From contig OX411543.1 in the NCBI GenBank assembly GCA_948146395.1, forward strand, positions 54,106,017 through 54,170,016: a stretch of DNA of 64,000 nucleotides, written 5' to 3'. A program made the position numbers and the translations under genes. The stretch's first letter is position 1, and each line of letters opens with the position of its first letter. Source of the stretch: Fragum whitleyi. Taxonomy: Eukaryota > Mollusca > Bivalvia > Cardiida > Cardiidae. This document shows, piece by piece, positions 12,226-23,640 of the stretch. The notes beneath the pieces were generated by a model. That model saw only the letters and a program-made list of their open reading frames with translations. It searched no databases and had not been told where the DNA came from.

Positions 12226-12458
12226 TTAACCCTTGTCATGCTGATCCCGGGATATTTCTGCTTTGGCAGGAGGCATAGCCAAAGATCAGCCTGCACACAT
12301 GTGCAGGCTGATCCCTGTCGATACCACCTGATTTTCCTTTATAAATCAGATAAGTTTGAAAAATCATATTTTCACAATAAAAACTGACTCACAATCAGGG
12401 AAACCAGTAATTTTAGCACTTTTTGCCAAGGATTTTTAATCAGCATGACAAGGGTTAA
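12226..12458. mobile_element. piggyBac-like MITE P1, copy a, with TTAA target sites
   Basis: Terminal inverted repeats CCCTTGTCATGCTGA (12230-12244) and TCAGCATGACAAGGG (12440-12454) are perfect and are flanked on both sides by TTAA (12226-12229, 12455-12458), the target site of piggyBac transposons. The 225 bp element has no coding capacity. A near-perfect hairpin, GATCAGCCTGCAC / GTGCAGGCTGATC, lies at 12284-12313. Class assignment rests on TTAA plus CCC-type ends; mobilisation by a piggyBac transposase is inference. Confidence 0.85.
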
Positions 12459-12994
12459 AAAGATCAACACTGACAAATCTGAAGAAAACGACAGCCTTTC
12501 TATATAAAGGACGTAGAACTCTTCGTGTATGGTGGAATTTTAAAAAATGTAGAACAATAAATCTTAAGCATTTGATTCGTGGGTTTTGAAAACTATGTTA
12601 TTGTTTGACTGAAATTAATTAATATTTTTTTTTCGTTAGTTGTATCCCCACGTATAATGCCCGATCGACCAATGCTATTTCGGAAATAAAGAAATACACA
12701 ATGCACATCTTGTTTTACAATATTAGTAGGAAAAAATGCTTTAAAGTGTAAATACTTGAAAAGTAGATAGTTTCAATAATAGAGTTGAAGAAGAAGAAGT
12801 AAAAACATGTTGGTAAATCTATAAAACTGAATGTTTAAATCGAAACAATAGCTTTAAGAATAATGCGCTCGCGATTGGCCCCCATCTTGATGCATGCATT
12901 ACTTCACTGGGAGAAACAGGCCCGTTTTCGGATTGGCCCCCATTTGTCATCCAAAACACAGAGGGCAGATTGACCTCCACAATGGCGGAATCAG

Positions 12995-13050
12995 GATTTC
13001 TATAAAGGGGTTTCGAACAAAGAAATTGCGACAGGGTTTTAAGGGACACG
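12995..13050. repeat. Short sequence shared with 13692-13747
   Basis: ATTTCTATAAAGGGGTTTCG and GGGTTTTAAGGGACACG recur as ATTTCTGTAAAGGGGGTTCG and GGGTTTTAAGGGACGCG about 700 bp downstream, next to MITE P1 copy b. Probably a small duplicated segment. Confidence 0.6.
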
Positions 13051-13458
13051 TGTTTTTCATGACAGGTAAAACATAGTCGATGTAAATTGGACGAAACTAG
13101 TGATTATTTTACCTCCCTTAAATAATATTGTCATTTTTCTTTTCTTATTTTGTGTCTCTACGGACAACAATCAACACCAGCCAATAAAATCATACAATTA
13201 TTTTATCCATTTGATGGAAATGATGACCTTTTTGAACGATTTCATTTCACTTTTGATCAATTTCGGAACGTTTAAGAGTGATTTGCGTGTGTGTTTAGAA
13301 TGACTGATTAGAGCGCTAATCGAGTGATTTAGAATGCTTTGAACCGAGATGTGTGTAAATTTTACAACGCGATTAATTGTAAGAACTCAAATTAATATAA
13401 GGTTAACTGTAGGAATCTCAGGAATTCAACCCCGGAAAAGCTATTATTGAAAACTGTA

Positions 13459-13678
13459 TTTACCATTGTCATGCTAAATAAATTTTGGCAAAAAGCACTG
13501 TAAGCACCCACTGTAGGTCAATTTCTATCTAAAAAACTAAATCTATTGACAATGCTGATTTGAAAGTGAGAAATAGGTGGTGAAGACTAACATCAGACTG
13601 CACATATGTGCAGGCTGATGTGAGTCTAAAGCTCCTGCCAAAGCAGGAATATTCCGGGTTCAGCATGACAAGGGTTAA
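13459..13678. mobile_element. piggyBac-like MITE P1, copy b
   Basis: The right end is intact (TCAGCATGACAAGGG then TTAA at 13675-13678). The left end is decayed (TTTACCATTGTCATGCT). The hairpin at 13590-13621 (ACATCAGACTGCAC / GTGCAGGCTGATGT) and the CTCCTGCCAAAGCAGGAATAT segment correspond to copy a in the opposite orientation. Confidence 0.75.
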
Positions 13679-13787
13679 ACATGTAGTTGAAATTTCTGTA
13701 AAGGGGGTTCGAACATTCAAATTCCGTTTGGGTTTTAAGGGACGCGGATATGGTGAGTCTGAGACTCCCAAATAAGTATCTAGGTCC

Positions 13788-14031
13788 ATCTGGGCCGGGG
13801 TTATAAAAATTTTCCCAGGCTCAATTCAAAATTATCTTCAATTTCAATTTGAGATAAAAGCCGTAATTCTGTTTTATTACTCATTTAAATGTATAAACAC
13901 AAAAATGATATTAATAAGTTGAATAACAACTTATTAATATTATCTTTTATTTTCATACATTTATTTTAATTTAAAATTTGAGAAAATTGAGCCTGAGCCT
14001 GAGAAAAGTTTTATAACCTCAGGCCCAGATG
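13788..14031. mobile_element. Foldback MITE E, copy 1
   Basis: Imperfect terminal inverted repeats of about 33 bp: CATCTGGGCCGGGGTTATAA with CCCAGGCTCAATT on the left, and GAGCCTGAGAAAAGTTTTAT with CTCAGGCCCAGATG on the right. The centre is also self-complementary (AATATTAATAAGTTG-type arms around 13905-13942), so nearly the whole element can fold. No ORF. A second copy is at 22956-23205. Confidence 0.8.
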
Positions 14032-14262
14032 TAAATTCGTAGGACCTTCTTGAAATCCACCTCAGAAAAGAATTGATGACTGTTTTAATATTGCTTTCAT
14101 TTTTTTTTCTGAAGATGATCCGTAAAGATACATACATATCTGTTCAACACCTTGTGTTGCTTATCCAGAGAATATTTCAATATTTGCACAAAAACACGAA
14201 GATAACTAAAATGAAATTGTCCAGTATGGATACAACCTCATTCAAATGTTTGATTTAAGATT

Positions 14263-14600
14263 ACAGTAAAACGTGTATTAAGCGACCACTTGCGGGGCCG
14301 CAGAAAGCAGTCGTTAAAGAGAAAAGTCACTTAGTACACGTTTTGTTTACCAACCGGAAAGATAATTTTGTTTGAATTTGTATACTTTTAGCAAAATTCT
14401 TAATAATCCTATGTTGTCAAAACTGGAAATAATTGTCTCACTGAGACAATTTTAATGAGTTTAAACAACATAGGACAGAACAATGATTTTTAGACCAACA
14501 ATACCAACATTCAAATTCATTTTAATTAAAGAAGGGGATTGTGGAAAAGGTCTCTAAATAAAGTTGGTCGCTAAAAAGACATGGTCAATCAACAAAGATG
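14263..14600. mobile_element. Probable MITE with AAGCGACCA / TGGTCGCT ends
   Basis: The left end reads TTACAGTAAAACGTGTATTAAGCGACCAC; the right part near 14560 reads TTGGTCGCTAAAAAGACATG. A hairpin near 14409-14475 pairs CCTATGTTGT with ACAACATAGG and AATTGTCTCA with TGAGACAATT. A related right end (TAGACATGGTCGCTCGAGCAGGTTGACTGTA) occurs at 20930-20962. Confidence 0.55.
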
Positions 14601-15425
14601 GACTATATATTTTTTCGCTGTAGACCTGTAGGTTTAAAATGCAAAAGGACTAATTTTTGTAATAAATGTCAACATTCTGTAAAATGAAACATTTTACCAG
14701 AGAGAGTTTTTATAAATGTCTTGCATTTGAAATGAGATATCAGGGTTATTAGAATATAAATCCAATACATTAACTTGTCCAATTAGAGAGTTTTCTCTGC
14801 AACATGCCTCATTTGTTTCTTTAAATCTGTGGGAAGTAATCGTTGGAAAATAGATTAGCCGAACAAATTGAGTTGGACCTAATTTTGTTAGAAACAGATT
14901 TGCGTGCACCTCATTTCACTCTGCGCTTTCCGAATAATTTGGAACGCACGATATTAAGCTCGCCTTCATTTTTCAAAGGGCATAGAAAAACACAAAAGCC
15001 TGGTTGCGCTATTAAAGAAAAGCTGACAATTTTAGGCGAGCGGCTATTAAATTGCTAAGATAAAAATGATGCATTGTGTATAACCCAAAGATTACTTAGA
15101 ACAAATGAAAGCTTTTTTAACCTAAAGTGTCCATGTTTTTCAATATTTGATCAAATGAATGATGAAAACTGGTTGATTGATATCAGTTTGACAAGTTTAA
15201 AAAGGAAAAAAAAGTCTTTTATAATGATTATAAGACATGTGATTTAGACCGAAGAGGATTACCCTTAAAATTAGACTTATATTTCGAAAAATTAAAAAAA
15301 TCAAATTTGTCAAAATGGTATTTTTTCCACGATAATGAACTGATCTAATATTAAGTATGAGTGCCATGACTGTCAATAAAAGCTTGAGAACGTCTCTGCA
15401 TGCTCCTTATTAAGTTCTAGATCAC
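14601..15425. other. Unassigned DNA
   Basis: No supported gene; the opposed ~71-codon frames near 14700-15058 have no recognisable motif. Confidence 0.4.
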
Positions 15426-15429
15426 CCGT

Positions 15430-16365
15430 TGACGAATCGCGGTCAATTCGTCCGTAAGGATCTTTTCAAAATCTAGGAGGGTCCTTGGACGAACCTGCAA
15501 GACATAACTCGGACCTGTAGCTCGTTCCCAATTTGTTTTATTGGATTCATATCCAGAAAACGAGCGGACCCGTCCCCTCGGCAGTAAGTCATGGACGATA
15601 CGGACATTGTGCGGAAAAGCATTATCGTCGATAAAAACTCATCCCCACTACCACCAGCATAAAATCGTACAGGAGAACTCGGCGTTTTATCAAGATATCT
15701 CTGAGCTGTCAGGGTACATCTATCCAAGATAACAAGCTAGGTCCGTCCATCCCCAAGGCTAGGTCCGTCCATCCCCAAAATTAGGTACGCCTATCCCCGC
15801 TTTTGCCACCTAAGACCATAAAGGGCCAACCTCCATGTCGTTCCTGTTCAGGAATATTTCTCATAACGCATTTTCACTGTCCATCTTCCTAACCAATTTG
15901 CCCTTGTTATCCAGACAATACCTGGACTCATCAGTGAAAAGAACAGGGTGCCATCGTCTTGGGCCCCAATAAGCATAGTCTATGGGCCGGACTTAGCGTC
16001 GACGATGACAATGTACCTGGGACAGCGGGACACGAACGCATGTTTTCCTGACTCGAAATTACTATCTTGCAGCCGTGTTCGAAAGTTTTGAGTCCAAACT
16101 TGCATTCTGAAGGTAGGAAGGTTGCCGCGTTGCCGTAGAAAACCTGTTCTTCCAGACTTGAATGCCCAAAAAGAAGCCCAACTTCTTCCTCCGCTATGTC
16201 GACTGTCAGGTGTTCCATACTATTGGTACCGTGACCAAGCTCTAGGTACAACACTTAGTGCCAAGCTGACCTCAGCGTTAGAAAACCTTGCTCCACAGTA
16301 CCAAAAGCTCGCCACATCTCTTCTGCCAATAAATGTATTCTGTCATCCCAATTAGTAAACGCTTG
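15430..16365 (-). pseudogene. Decayed Tc1/mariner-type transposase
   Basis: Read on the minus strand, several blocks resemble Tc1-like DDE transposases, in different frames. Near 15960-15895 is RWHPVLFTDESRYCLDNKG, containing the first catalytic Asp in the usual FTDESR context. Near 15725-15690 is LTAQRYLDK, then around 15640-15600 a DDNAFPHN block matching the DDNAxxH second catalytic Asp. Near 15575-15530 is ARFLDMNPIKQIGNELQ, matching the ARSPDLNPIEHxWDELG region that carries the third acidic residue; here it is in another frame and the acidic Glu of PIE is changed to Lys. Frameshifts and stops separate the blocks, so it cannot make transposase. The upstream part to 16365 (107-codon frame) may be the degraded N-terminal half, which I could not match. 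Family call is confident, exact limits are not. Confidence 0.7.
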
Positions 16366-16396
16366 AATGAAGACCTAAAAGTGACAAGTCTAGTGA

Positions 16397-16430
16397 TGGA
16401 ATGACGGAACGACGGAATGACGGAATGATA
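16397..16430. repeat. Short GACGGAATGAC minisatellite
   Basis: Three to four copies of a 9-10 bp unit (ATGACGGAA, CGACGGAATGA, CGGAATGATAGACGG). Possibly near the end of the decayed transposon. Confidence 0.7.
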
Positions 16431-16789
16431 GACGGAGACCATAACTATATTCCCTTCGCTGAAAACGGCGGGGGATTAAAATTTTAGCCTGCACACAAAA
16501 GTCGTACATGTAGAAAATTAGACAGGAGAGAAAATAAAATCGGATCTCTCATTTAGGACTACATTCAGGAAGAAATTGTGGGTCAGATTTGGTCATGTAT
16601 ACATTAAAAATCCTTTCAAAACATAACTCTTCCAGCGTAAACAGTTAAACATGAACTTTGTCAAAAAATGAATCTTTTTTTGACAATGAAAAACTTTGGT
16701 GTTTAGAAAACTTTGAGACCTACAGTCAAAATTAGGCCTAGTTGAACAAGATGACATTTTGTGCGTAAATTGACCCTGACATGTGACGT

Positions 16790-17076
16790 TGATATTTACC
16801 GGTGATCCTGACATTGGTATCATGCCGCCGACTGTAAATCTAGAGTTTCCGGGTTCGATCCCCGGCGGTAGCACTCATTCTTTCCGACTATTTGTCTTTC
16901 AACAATGGGTTGATGATCGTAGACCTATGTCAGATAGCAGCTGGAGGCAAGGAAAGGATATGGTGGTTGTACTGGTGAGAGAAATGACAGGAATCCATTC
17001 TTAGGTGCTCCAGCCGCGGCGATATAACTTAAAAAAATGTTGAAAGCGGCGTAAAACTCCATTCAATTCAATGAAT
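16790..17076 (+). mobile_element. tRNA-derived SINE, most complete plus-strand copy
   Basis: The 5' part ends in GGGTTCGATCCCCGGCGGTAGC (16853-16872), with a good RNA polymerase III B box. The body has CTTTCAACAATGGGTTGATG, TAGCAGCTGGAGGCAAGGAA, TTGTACTGGTGAGAGAAATG and AGGTGCTCCAGCCGCGGCG, and the 3' end GCGGCGTAAAACTCCATTCA with ATTCAATTCAATGAATG. Other copies of the body are at 33250, 36905, 40245, 40515 and 41990, with fragments at 21425, 26395 and 29968. The design (tRNA head, conserved core, short-repeat tail) is reminiscent of V-SINE-type molluscan SINEs; the family name is not established from this sequence. Confidence 0.75.
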
Positions 17077-17699
17077 GTTCACCTTTTGATGAGATAAATA
17101 ATCGTGCATAACATGAGCTTTGTTAGTTAAATAGTCTTGACGCAATTGGCAACGTCAAGTTCTCTTGTTCAATTTATGTCAATATTGGAAATTGATAGTT
17201 GAAATCGACCTCGTAAGGTGACCATGGTATTCGTATCGGTGGATGATTCCCCTGAAAGCAATTATACTGCCAAATCTAAGTTTTGTATCTTGAATATCTT
17301 TTGGGTATTTGGCATTGTTAATTATTTTCATTAAGTTTAACAAATACTTGATCTTGATAAATGACTTTGACCTCGTCTGAAAAAATTGAACCAGATATTA
17401 GCAGATGCAAAATGATTAAGTATATCACCATGTCGAATATAAACTCACACCAATATAAAATTTAATTTGCTGGAAGAAATTGGCAAGGATGTTTTCACAA
17501 AATATGGGTCGGATTATCTGAAAATTCATACCGGCAGATGCGTATCGTTGAAATCTTTCATCATGTCAAATACATGCATCAGCCGTGTATCCATCTATGC
17601 TCAAAGAAATTGGTAATGTAACGCTTTTTGTTAAGTTTTTGACTTTTTCAGAAACTAGATTTCTGTTAGAAACATCGCCGAAAACAAGGCAAAAAAGAG
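17077..17699. other. Unassigned DNA
   Basis: No gene, RNA or repeat family recognised. Confidence 0.4.
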
Positions 17700-17716
17700 G
17701 TTATAGGATCAATAGA

Positions 17717-17852
17717 GGTTATAGGATAAATATAATACGTACTTGGTGTATTGTATGAAAACATACCTAACTCGGCAGAGCCTTGACAGTTATCAATTCC
17801 CTCAACCTCGTTAGATATTTTGTTTCATGCAAAACACTAAGTAGGTATAATA
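17717..17852. mobile_element. Foldback element I, copy 1
   Basis: GGATAAATATAATACGTACTTGGTGTATTG on the left pairs imperfectly with AAAACACTAAGTAGGTATAAT on the right, and ACCTAACTCGG with CCTCGTTAGAT. The same structure occurs at 53126-53252. About 130 bp, non-coding. Confidence 0.65.
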
Positions 17853-18060
17853 TATGTCTCAAAATCGTATCAAAAGCACCAAATTTACGAAAACTTATGA
17901 AATCAAGAAATGCTCGGAATGTTTTGAATAAAGTTGCGCTTGAGCGATTTAAGAACACTTTCGACGATTTGTAATACTATAAATGGACCAATTTCACGAT
18001 GTCATTTACTTAATACAAATAATTCATATTTTAAATAAAATTGTCAAATGGACGATCAGC

Positions 18061-18085
18061 AACAATAACAACAACAACAACAAAA
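18061..18085. repeat. (AAC)n microsatellite
   Basis: AACAATAACAACAACAACAACAA. Confidence 0.9.
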
Positions 18086-18191
18086 ATCGGTGTTTATTTC
18101 TAACCCAAATTTTATAATCGATGAAGGTTATGCTCATGTGCCAAATCACCATATTCCAGGTATCTGTTAATCAACTATTTCATAAATAGAA

Positions 18192-18342
18192 CAGATAGAG
18201 GATAATCGTTTGTTTCCGAGTAAGATCGATTTATATCCATTGAGTGAACAACAAAAGCTATATTGCAAATATAGCTTTTGTTGTTCACGAAATGAAATAT
18301 TAATCTATCTTACTCGAAAAAAAAAAAACGATTATTCTATTT
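18192..18342. repeat. Long imperfect palindrome with a perfect 21-bp-arm core
   Basis: The core at 18244-18288 has 21 nt arms (GTGAACAACAAAAGCTATATT and its complement) around a 3 nt loop. Outside it, GAGTAAGATCGATT pairs with AATCTATCTTACTC, and GATAATCGTTT with AAACGATTATT. Probably a small foldback insertion; it would extrude as a long hairpin. Confidence 0.85.
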
Positions 18343-19955
18343 CTTTATTGCAAAAATGAGACAAAATGTAAAATTTCTTTGACATATTTTCGTAAAGCGC
18401 GTCATTTTTCGCGTGATTGCTATGCAACCTTCATTGCGACGTCACTTATTTCGCCCCGCATAGATGACGTCAGATAGGATGAAATGCACAAAAGAAGGAT
18501 ATAAGTTTTTTTTTATATTTTCACTGCTTTTGCGGTGAGATTATCAAGTGATAATCTATCGTTATTTCTCGATAAACCACCGAAAAGCATTAAAGAATGT
18601 ACATTCTCCTAAATAACAATCTATAGCATCAACAACCGACCTCCTTACGACGTTTTGACTACAACAACCCTTGAAGAAGTTAGATTTCCTCGCAACGGTT
18701 TGGTACTCGTCTTTAGACGGAGCTTTACATAAAATGAAAATGACAACAGGGTTGCAGCACATTCTCTGATTTCTGAATTTTGGGCTAATTACACGTTCGA
18801 ATGTTGTGATTGGGGCGATAAGCGACCGTTCATGTGCGAGAAAAATGTTTGCTACAAAGCAAGCAAACAACAAACGGAAGGAATAATTTGCACCAAATTC
18901 ATATTTCAATATCGTGATCTGTTAAATCACATGGGTAATCTCAAGCTAGATAATTAAAGATTATTTTATATTGAACTTCATTCACGAATTTCTCTCGAAA
19001 ACTCTCATTACAGCGGTTATATTGCAACCTAACTTAACACATTAAAACACAAAATGAGAAACTTAAAACAACAACATTTTTGAAGATTTATACGAGACCC
19101 CTCAGATTGACTAGGATCGAAACTTAAAACTCTTTGCTCTTTTTCTGAATCTTTAAAACGATCAATCTACCTACCTGTGTAAAGAAATTTGAAATTCGAC
19201 CTTCTGTTGACCTGTACTGGAAGCTTGAGAGGGTTGCTTGATGATGTTCGTCGCGACGCTGTAAAAGGCGACCAAGAATTAGAGCTGCCTGCTTGAAATC
19301 CAAAATTCTTTTGAAAATATTTCAAATCCTAACTAACCGCATAGCGATGGGGGGTTTTTGAAGGGGACCGAGGAGTTACTGGGTCCCTAAAAAATTAGAC
19401 TTACACATCTATCATTGGGGGTTTCCCAAAATACCTAATGCATTTTATGCAGATATAAAGTGCAACGGATTTCTCAACGTGGTGCAATTTAAACCCTATT
19501 CGTTAATATTCAGCGGCTTAACTACACAGCCCACAAGTACATTTCGCATTTCTCAAACGTCTATTGGGGATAAAAGTACTTTAAGAGTGGTCACTATTGG
19601 TTTAGAATTTAACGAAAAAAAAACCCAACAAAAAAAACAAAAAACCACCACGAACAACATCAAAAAAAAACCTTCTTACCTTTGATTGAATGTTGGGCTT
19701 TAAATCATACGAGTAAACCAATCTACGTGATTCTCGTTGAGATCTTCGCTTAAAAATCGAAGGATTCAATGGTCATTTATATGGCATGTATAGAATTGAT
19801 ATTGGTTGGTTTCTTTCGGTTTATTTATCAAAAAGCACCAAGAAATCTAGCGTACCGAGATCGCGTGTGCCCCCGATACAACTATAATTAAATATAGGAC
19901 ACATCTCGAAAGAAAGACATTATTCATTCTAGACATATCGTCTATTTAATTCTAC
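18343..19955. other. Unassigned region with CRE-like sites
   Basis: TGACGTCA-type words occur at about 18438 (GACGTCA) and 18464 (TGACGTCA) in a short GC-richer island (18395-18480), followed by GGATATAAG. This could be a promoter-like patch but no downstream ORF supports it. The 115-codon minus-strand frame at 18562-18909 has no recognisable motif. The rest looks featureless. Confidence 0.35.
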
Positions 19956-19961
19956 AACCTA

Positions 19962-19992
19962 GTAACTACAGCTTGATTAAAGCTGTAGTTAC
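19962..19992. repeat. Perfect palindrome, shared with 24933-24961
   Basis: GTAACTACAGCTT and AAGCTGTAGTTAC flank a 5 nt loop. The same arms, with different loop and outer flanks, recur at 24933-24961. Confidence 0.85.
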
Positions 19993-20039
19993 GTGGTTTT
20001 AAAATTCAGGCGATTGTATGGCCTTCTTTTCTTTCTATA

Positions 20040-20090
20040 TCTTTAATTTAATCAATACAATACAAATACAATACAAATTCTTTATTTGCT
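20040..20090 (-). repeat. ATACAA-rich tract, possible retroposon tail
   Basis: AATACAATACAAATACAATACAAATTC followed by TTTATTTGCTATTG. On the minus strand this reads GCAAATAAAGAATTTGTATTG, the style of a non-LTR retroelement 3' tail with an AATAAA-type signal. No reverse transcriptase remnant is visible nearby, so this is tentative. Confidence 0.35.
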
Positions 20091-21424
20091 ATTGAAAGCG
20101 CCCAAATATGAGCAGAAAATTTTACAACCAATAAACTTTAACAAAACATCAAACAAATGAACATGTCAACGGATAACACATTTAGGTACACGTTGCCGTT
20201 GGCTCACAGATAGCTACACACAATGGTTTGGAGAGAGGGATAATAATATATAAATAAAACTATACTAAAATTATTTTCCTTTTATCAACGAGTTTAATGA
20301 GTAAGTTACTAATATTTCTTAGTATAAAAACGTCTTCTGAGCTCATCAACCAAATGGAGTGACATTATAGGAAGCGTCATCATACATGTGATATCCCTTC
20401 TAGATCACTGATATTATATTTTTTTTATAAAAAAATAACTTATCTATTAATTTTGGAATCCATTTACATCGAGATCGAAATGTAAGAATTATTATTGCGT
20501 GTATTCCTTGCTCAAAGATACTCAAATTCATCAATTTAAGCAGAATCGTTTTTTCCAGTATCAGTATTACCCCATGGAAAGGTCAAATTTGTATTGAAAA
20601 ACCATAATCTTGAAACTTTAATGGCAATTCAATGAAATTCATTGGTTACAGTGGATTCTGCTGTGAGATCATACATATAAGAAGAGCTTGATCAAGAAAT
20701 ATAACTGGCACGATTTAGGAATGGATAATCTTATATTTATGCGATTTTGATATGTTAAAGCTCTCCTTACTTCGCAGTTTCGACGAAAGATGACACGATT
20801 CCAATGACTTATTACAATATAGGATTCATATACAATAAATTTTCAGACCGATAATTTCTACTAATTTCTACATATTTTAATTTAAAAAAAGGGAATTTTG
20901 AAAACAGTTGTTTTATGAAAATGGTCGTTTTATAGACATGGTCGCTCGAGCAGGTTGACTGTATTTCAGTTGAATACTGTTAAAAATCTCACGAAGGGTA
21001 TACGGCAAATTGTCTCCTTAAATAAGTTATGAACCGACTCCTGTTGCTTCCTTATTGAGACAATCAAGTTACCTTCAAGCTATCATTAGGTTTATTTGGG
21101 TGAAAATTACGACAAATTGCGTTATTGATAAAGTGGTAAACGCTGGCAATTTATCTGGGTAGAACCTTTTTATCTGGTGAATTTTCTCGTTTTACGGTTA
21201 AATTGCGGCTCAAGTTTTTCGGTATAAATCAATTCATGTATCTCAATCACGCATCGAATTTAATTTGATGAAAAAGGAAGTGCTCTGTTTTATTTTGTTT
21301 TTATAATCTGTTGTCACTACATTGTCATACATCCAGAAGGAAATTTGTTTCTTAAAAAATTCTTAGCAAATATACCAAGGACGTTTCGCCATGAATATGT
21401 TTATATGTGTATATGTATACAAGT
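20091..21424. other. Unassigned AT-rich DNA
   Basis: No gene supported. Near 20930-20962 is the TGGTCGCT...TTGACTGTA end that resembles the MITE at 14263-14600. Confidence 0.4.
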
Positions 21425-21540
21425 AGGCTGGCAAAGAATGTAATACCAGAACTGGTGTGAGAAATACTAGGAGTTCATTTTTATGTGTTCTAGCCTTCGC
21501 AATATGACTGAAAGGTTATTAAAATCGGCGTTAAACCACA
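21425..21540 (+). mobile_element. SINE 3' fragment
   Basis: ACTGGTGTGAGAAATACTAGGAG, TATGTGTTCTAGCC and AAATCGGCGTTAAACCACA match the 3' half of the SINE at 16790. Confidence 0.65.
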
Positions 21541-22473
21541 ACTTAACAAACAAATTGATACGAAAATAATAACAAATGCCAATCCACTTACGTTTTGTCA
21601 CAAATTGCGTCCGATATTTCCATTTAAATATGGTGTGATGGAACGAGTATCTAATTAACAAAAAATAACAGCAGATGAAGAAAATTTTTTGAAATGGACA
21701 CGATTTTCTTTTATACCGACATCGTTGAAAACAAAACATCGCACTGTTAAATACCACTCTGATTATATGATAGGCATAAGTTACTTTAAAATACATTTCA
21801 TGGGAAAAAAGAAGTCCGGTTCTTTCATGGTTATCGAATCTTATTCTGTTTAGTAAATCCAAATAATTTATGAAAGAGTTTGCTGCATTGATGGAAAACA
21901 CTCGAATGGATAGTCGGTGAATATTTTTGAAGGCTTAAAAGATCTCGAAATTCAAATGGGTAAATGTAAGCTTAGCTGCCCAAAAGCATTAACAAGGGAT
22001 ATTTCTTGAAATAACCCAAGAAATGCTGAAACACACAAGAAAATTGTGTTATAGACGCGTTTGATTTGACGTCGATGACGTCATTACTTTGCTTCCAAGA
22101 GAGTTTTGGAATATGTTGTGCTCTATTCCTGTCTCAAAGTTTCAAAACACTCCTTGTATGATTGTCGCTACAAATAAGAGTTCACACCCTAGACTATTAA
22201 ATCTGGAAGCAATAAATAATAAACTTTGCTTTCATTTCAACGATGTACATAAGCCTTTTTGAGAGTATGTTTGTAGCTCGCGAATGGCATCTTTTATTGA
22301 ATGAAGTCTTGCGTAATTCATTTTTCTTGAGGAAGAAAAAACATCAACACAGGAATTGTCTTTCCGATATAATTTCCACAGTGGGTGAAGCGAGAAATTA
22401 TTGCAAGATATGCAAATGTCTGGAGAGCCGAAACATCATAAAACAGACGTCTACAATGTATCAATAAGGGGAG
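21541..22473. other. Unassigned DNA
   Basis: The 144-codon minus-strand frame at 21467-21901 overlaps the SINE fragment, is rich in Phe/Tyr/Lys as expected of AT-rich random sequence, and has no motif. A TGACGTCGATGACGTCA pair of CRE-like words lies at about 22068-22084. Confidence 0.4.
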
Positions 22474-22917
22474 TACAGTTAACAACATCGTGAAATTGAC
22501 AAGTTGCATGATTTTGGAATGACTTTGGAATGAAATTGAATGAGTGTGTGGAGCGAGTTTTGAGTGAATTTAATGGGAGGTAATCCAATTTTGCAAATTT
22601 TGTTCTGGATGAACAAAATTTGCGATATTAAAATTACCTCCCTTTGATAAAATATGCATACAAGTTAAAAAAATATCTTCCTATTTCTTCAAGAACCTAT
22701 GAAACGCTTACAATTTGAATTATGTCAATGAAATCGCGATTTTTCTCTGTCAGATTTTATTTTGAATGACGTTGTTGATTCTATGTTTTTCAATCGGTTT
22801 TAGTGTTTTTGAATGGCTTGAGTGAGTGTTTCGAATGAATGAATGGAGCGCTGAGTGAGCGATTAAGAATGGTTTTGATTGAGGTTAATGTCAATTTCAC
22901 GATGAAACTAACTGTAG
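22474..22917 (-). mobile_element. Tc1/mariner-type MITE M1, copy 1
   Basis: Ends TACAGTTA..CATCGTGAAATTGAC (left) and GTCAATTTCACGATG..TAACTGTA (right) form ~27 bp terminal inverted repeats. Treating the outer TA as the target duplication, the element begins CAGT and ends ACTG, as Tc1/mariner elements often do. Inside is a hairpin with AATTTTGTTC / GAACAAAATT and GGGAGGTAAT / ATTACCTCCC arms near 22574-22643, and GAGTGAGTG-rich subterminal stretches. Other copies: 29088, 42868, 52382, partial 44316. Confidence 0.85.
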
Positions 22918-22955
22918 CATTTTCTCACATAGCCTTGTCTTCTATATCGATCAGC

Positions 22956-23205
22956 CATCTGGGCTCTAGGTTATAAAACTTTTCTCGGACTCAGACTCAA
23001 TTTTCTCTAGTTCTAAATTAAAACAAATGCATGAAAATAAATGATAATATCAATATGTTGTTATTTATAAGAATTCATTAATATCATATTTTATGTTAAT
23101 ACATTGAAATAAGTAATAAAAGAGAATTACGGCTTAAATCTCAAATTGAAAATTGAGAAATTTTTAATTGAGCCTGAGAAAAGTTTTTTGACCTCGGGCC
23201 CAGAG
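22956..23205. mobile_element. Foldback MITE E, copy 2
   Basis: CATCTGGGCTCTAGGTTATA with AACTTTTCTCGGACTCAG on the left and GAGCCTGAGAAAAGTTTTTT with CTCGGGCCCAG on the right, as at 13788-14031. The internal AATATCATTT / ATATTAATG region is also palindromic. Confidence 0.8.
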
Positions 23206-23387
23206 ATATCTAAGATATGTTATCGCGGTATTTTTAACATTTGATCTTTCAAAAAAGGGTTTAAACCATAGGAAATTTGCCCACTGATATTTCCTTTCTT
23301 ATATATGATAATATCATATATAATAAAAAAAATCAGCGGGCCAGTTCCCTATGATTAAGACGTACAAAACCTTTGATTATTTGAGAA

Positions 23388-23640
23388 AAAAGAATCTGTT
23401 ACTCGATTTTGTTATAGGCAAGTCGATCTCAGCCGCGACTAGAATAGAAAATGGATTTAACTTACAAAACTGGTATTTATGTGAAAAAAGAATCTATTCC
23501 TCGATTTTGTTTTAGACAAGCCGATCCTTATCGCGTCGAAAATAGACAAGTGATTAAGTTCGCCAAGGCTCGCTTAATAACATTTCTATTCTAAACTCGT
23601 TTAAGATCAGCTTGTCTCATACAAAATCTCATATATCCTG
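23388..23640. repeat. Locally duplicated TCGATTTTGTT segment, two direct and one inverted
   Basis: AAAGAATCTGTTACTCGATTT (23388) and AAAGAATCTATTCCTCGATTT (23485) start two related segments that run into CAAGYCGATC..CGCG.C.A.AATAG. An inverted relative (CTATTCTAAACTCG..GATCAGCTTGTC) ends near 23620. Confidence 0.65.

Noticed and set aside
12960..13010. CACAATGGCGGAATCAGG as a gene start similar to the ATGGCGGAACC island
   Set aside because: A stop follows after six codons and no splice donor is nearby; similarity to the 56342 start is too short to mean anything.
15931..16254. 107-codon ORF as an independent gene
   Set aside because: It overlaps the decayed transposase region, and the transposase-like text lies in another frame.
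21467..21901. 144-codon minus-strand ORF
   Set aside because: It overlaps a SINE fragment, has AT-driven composition and shows no motif.
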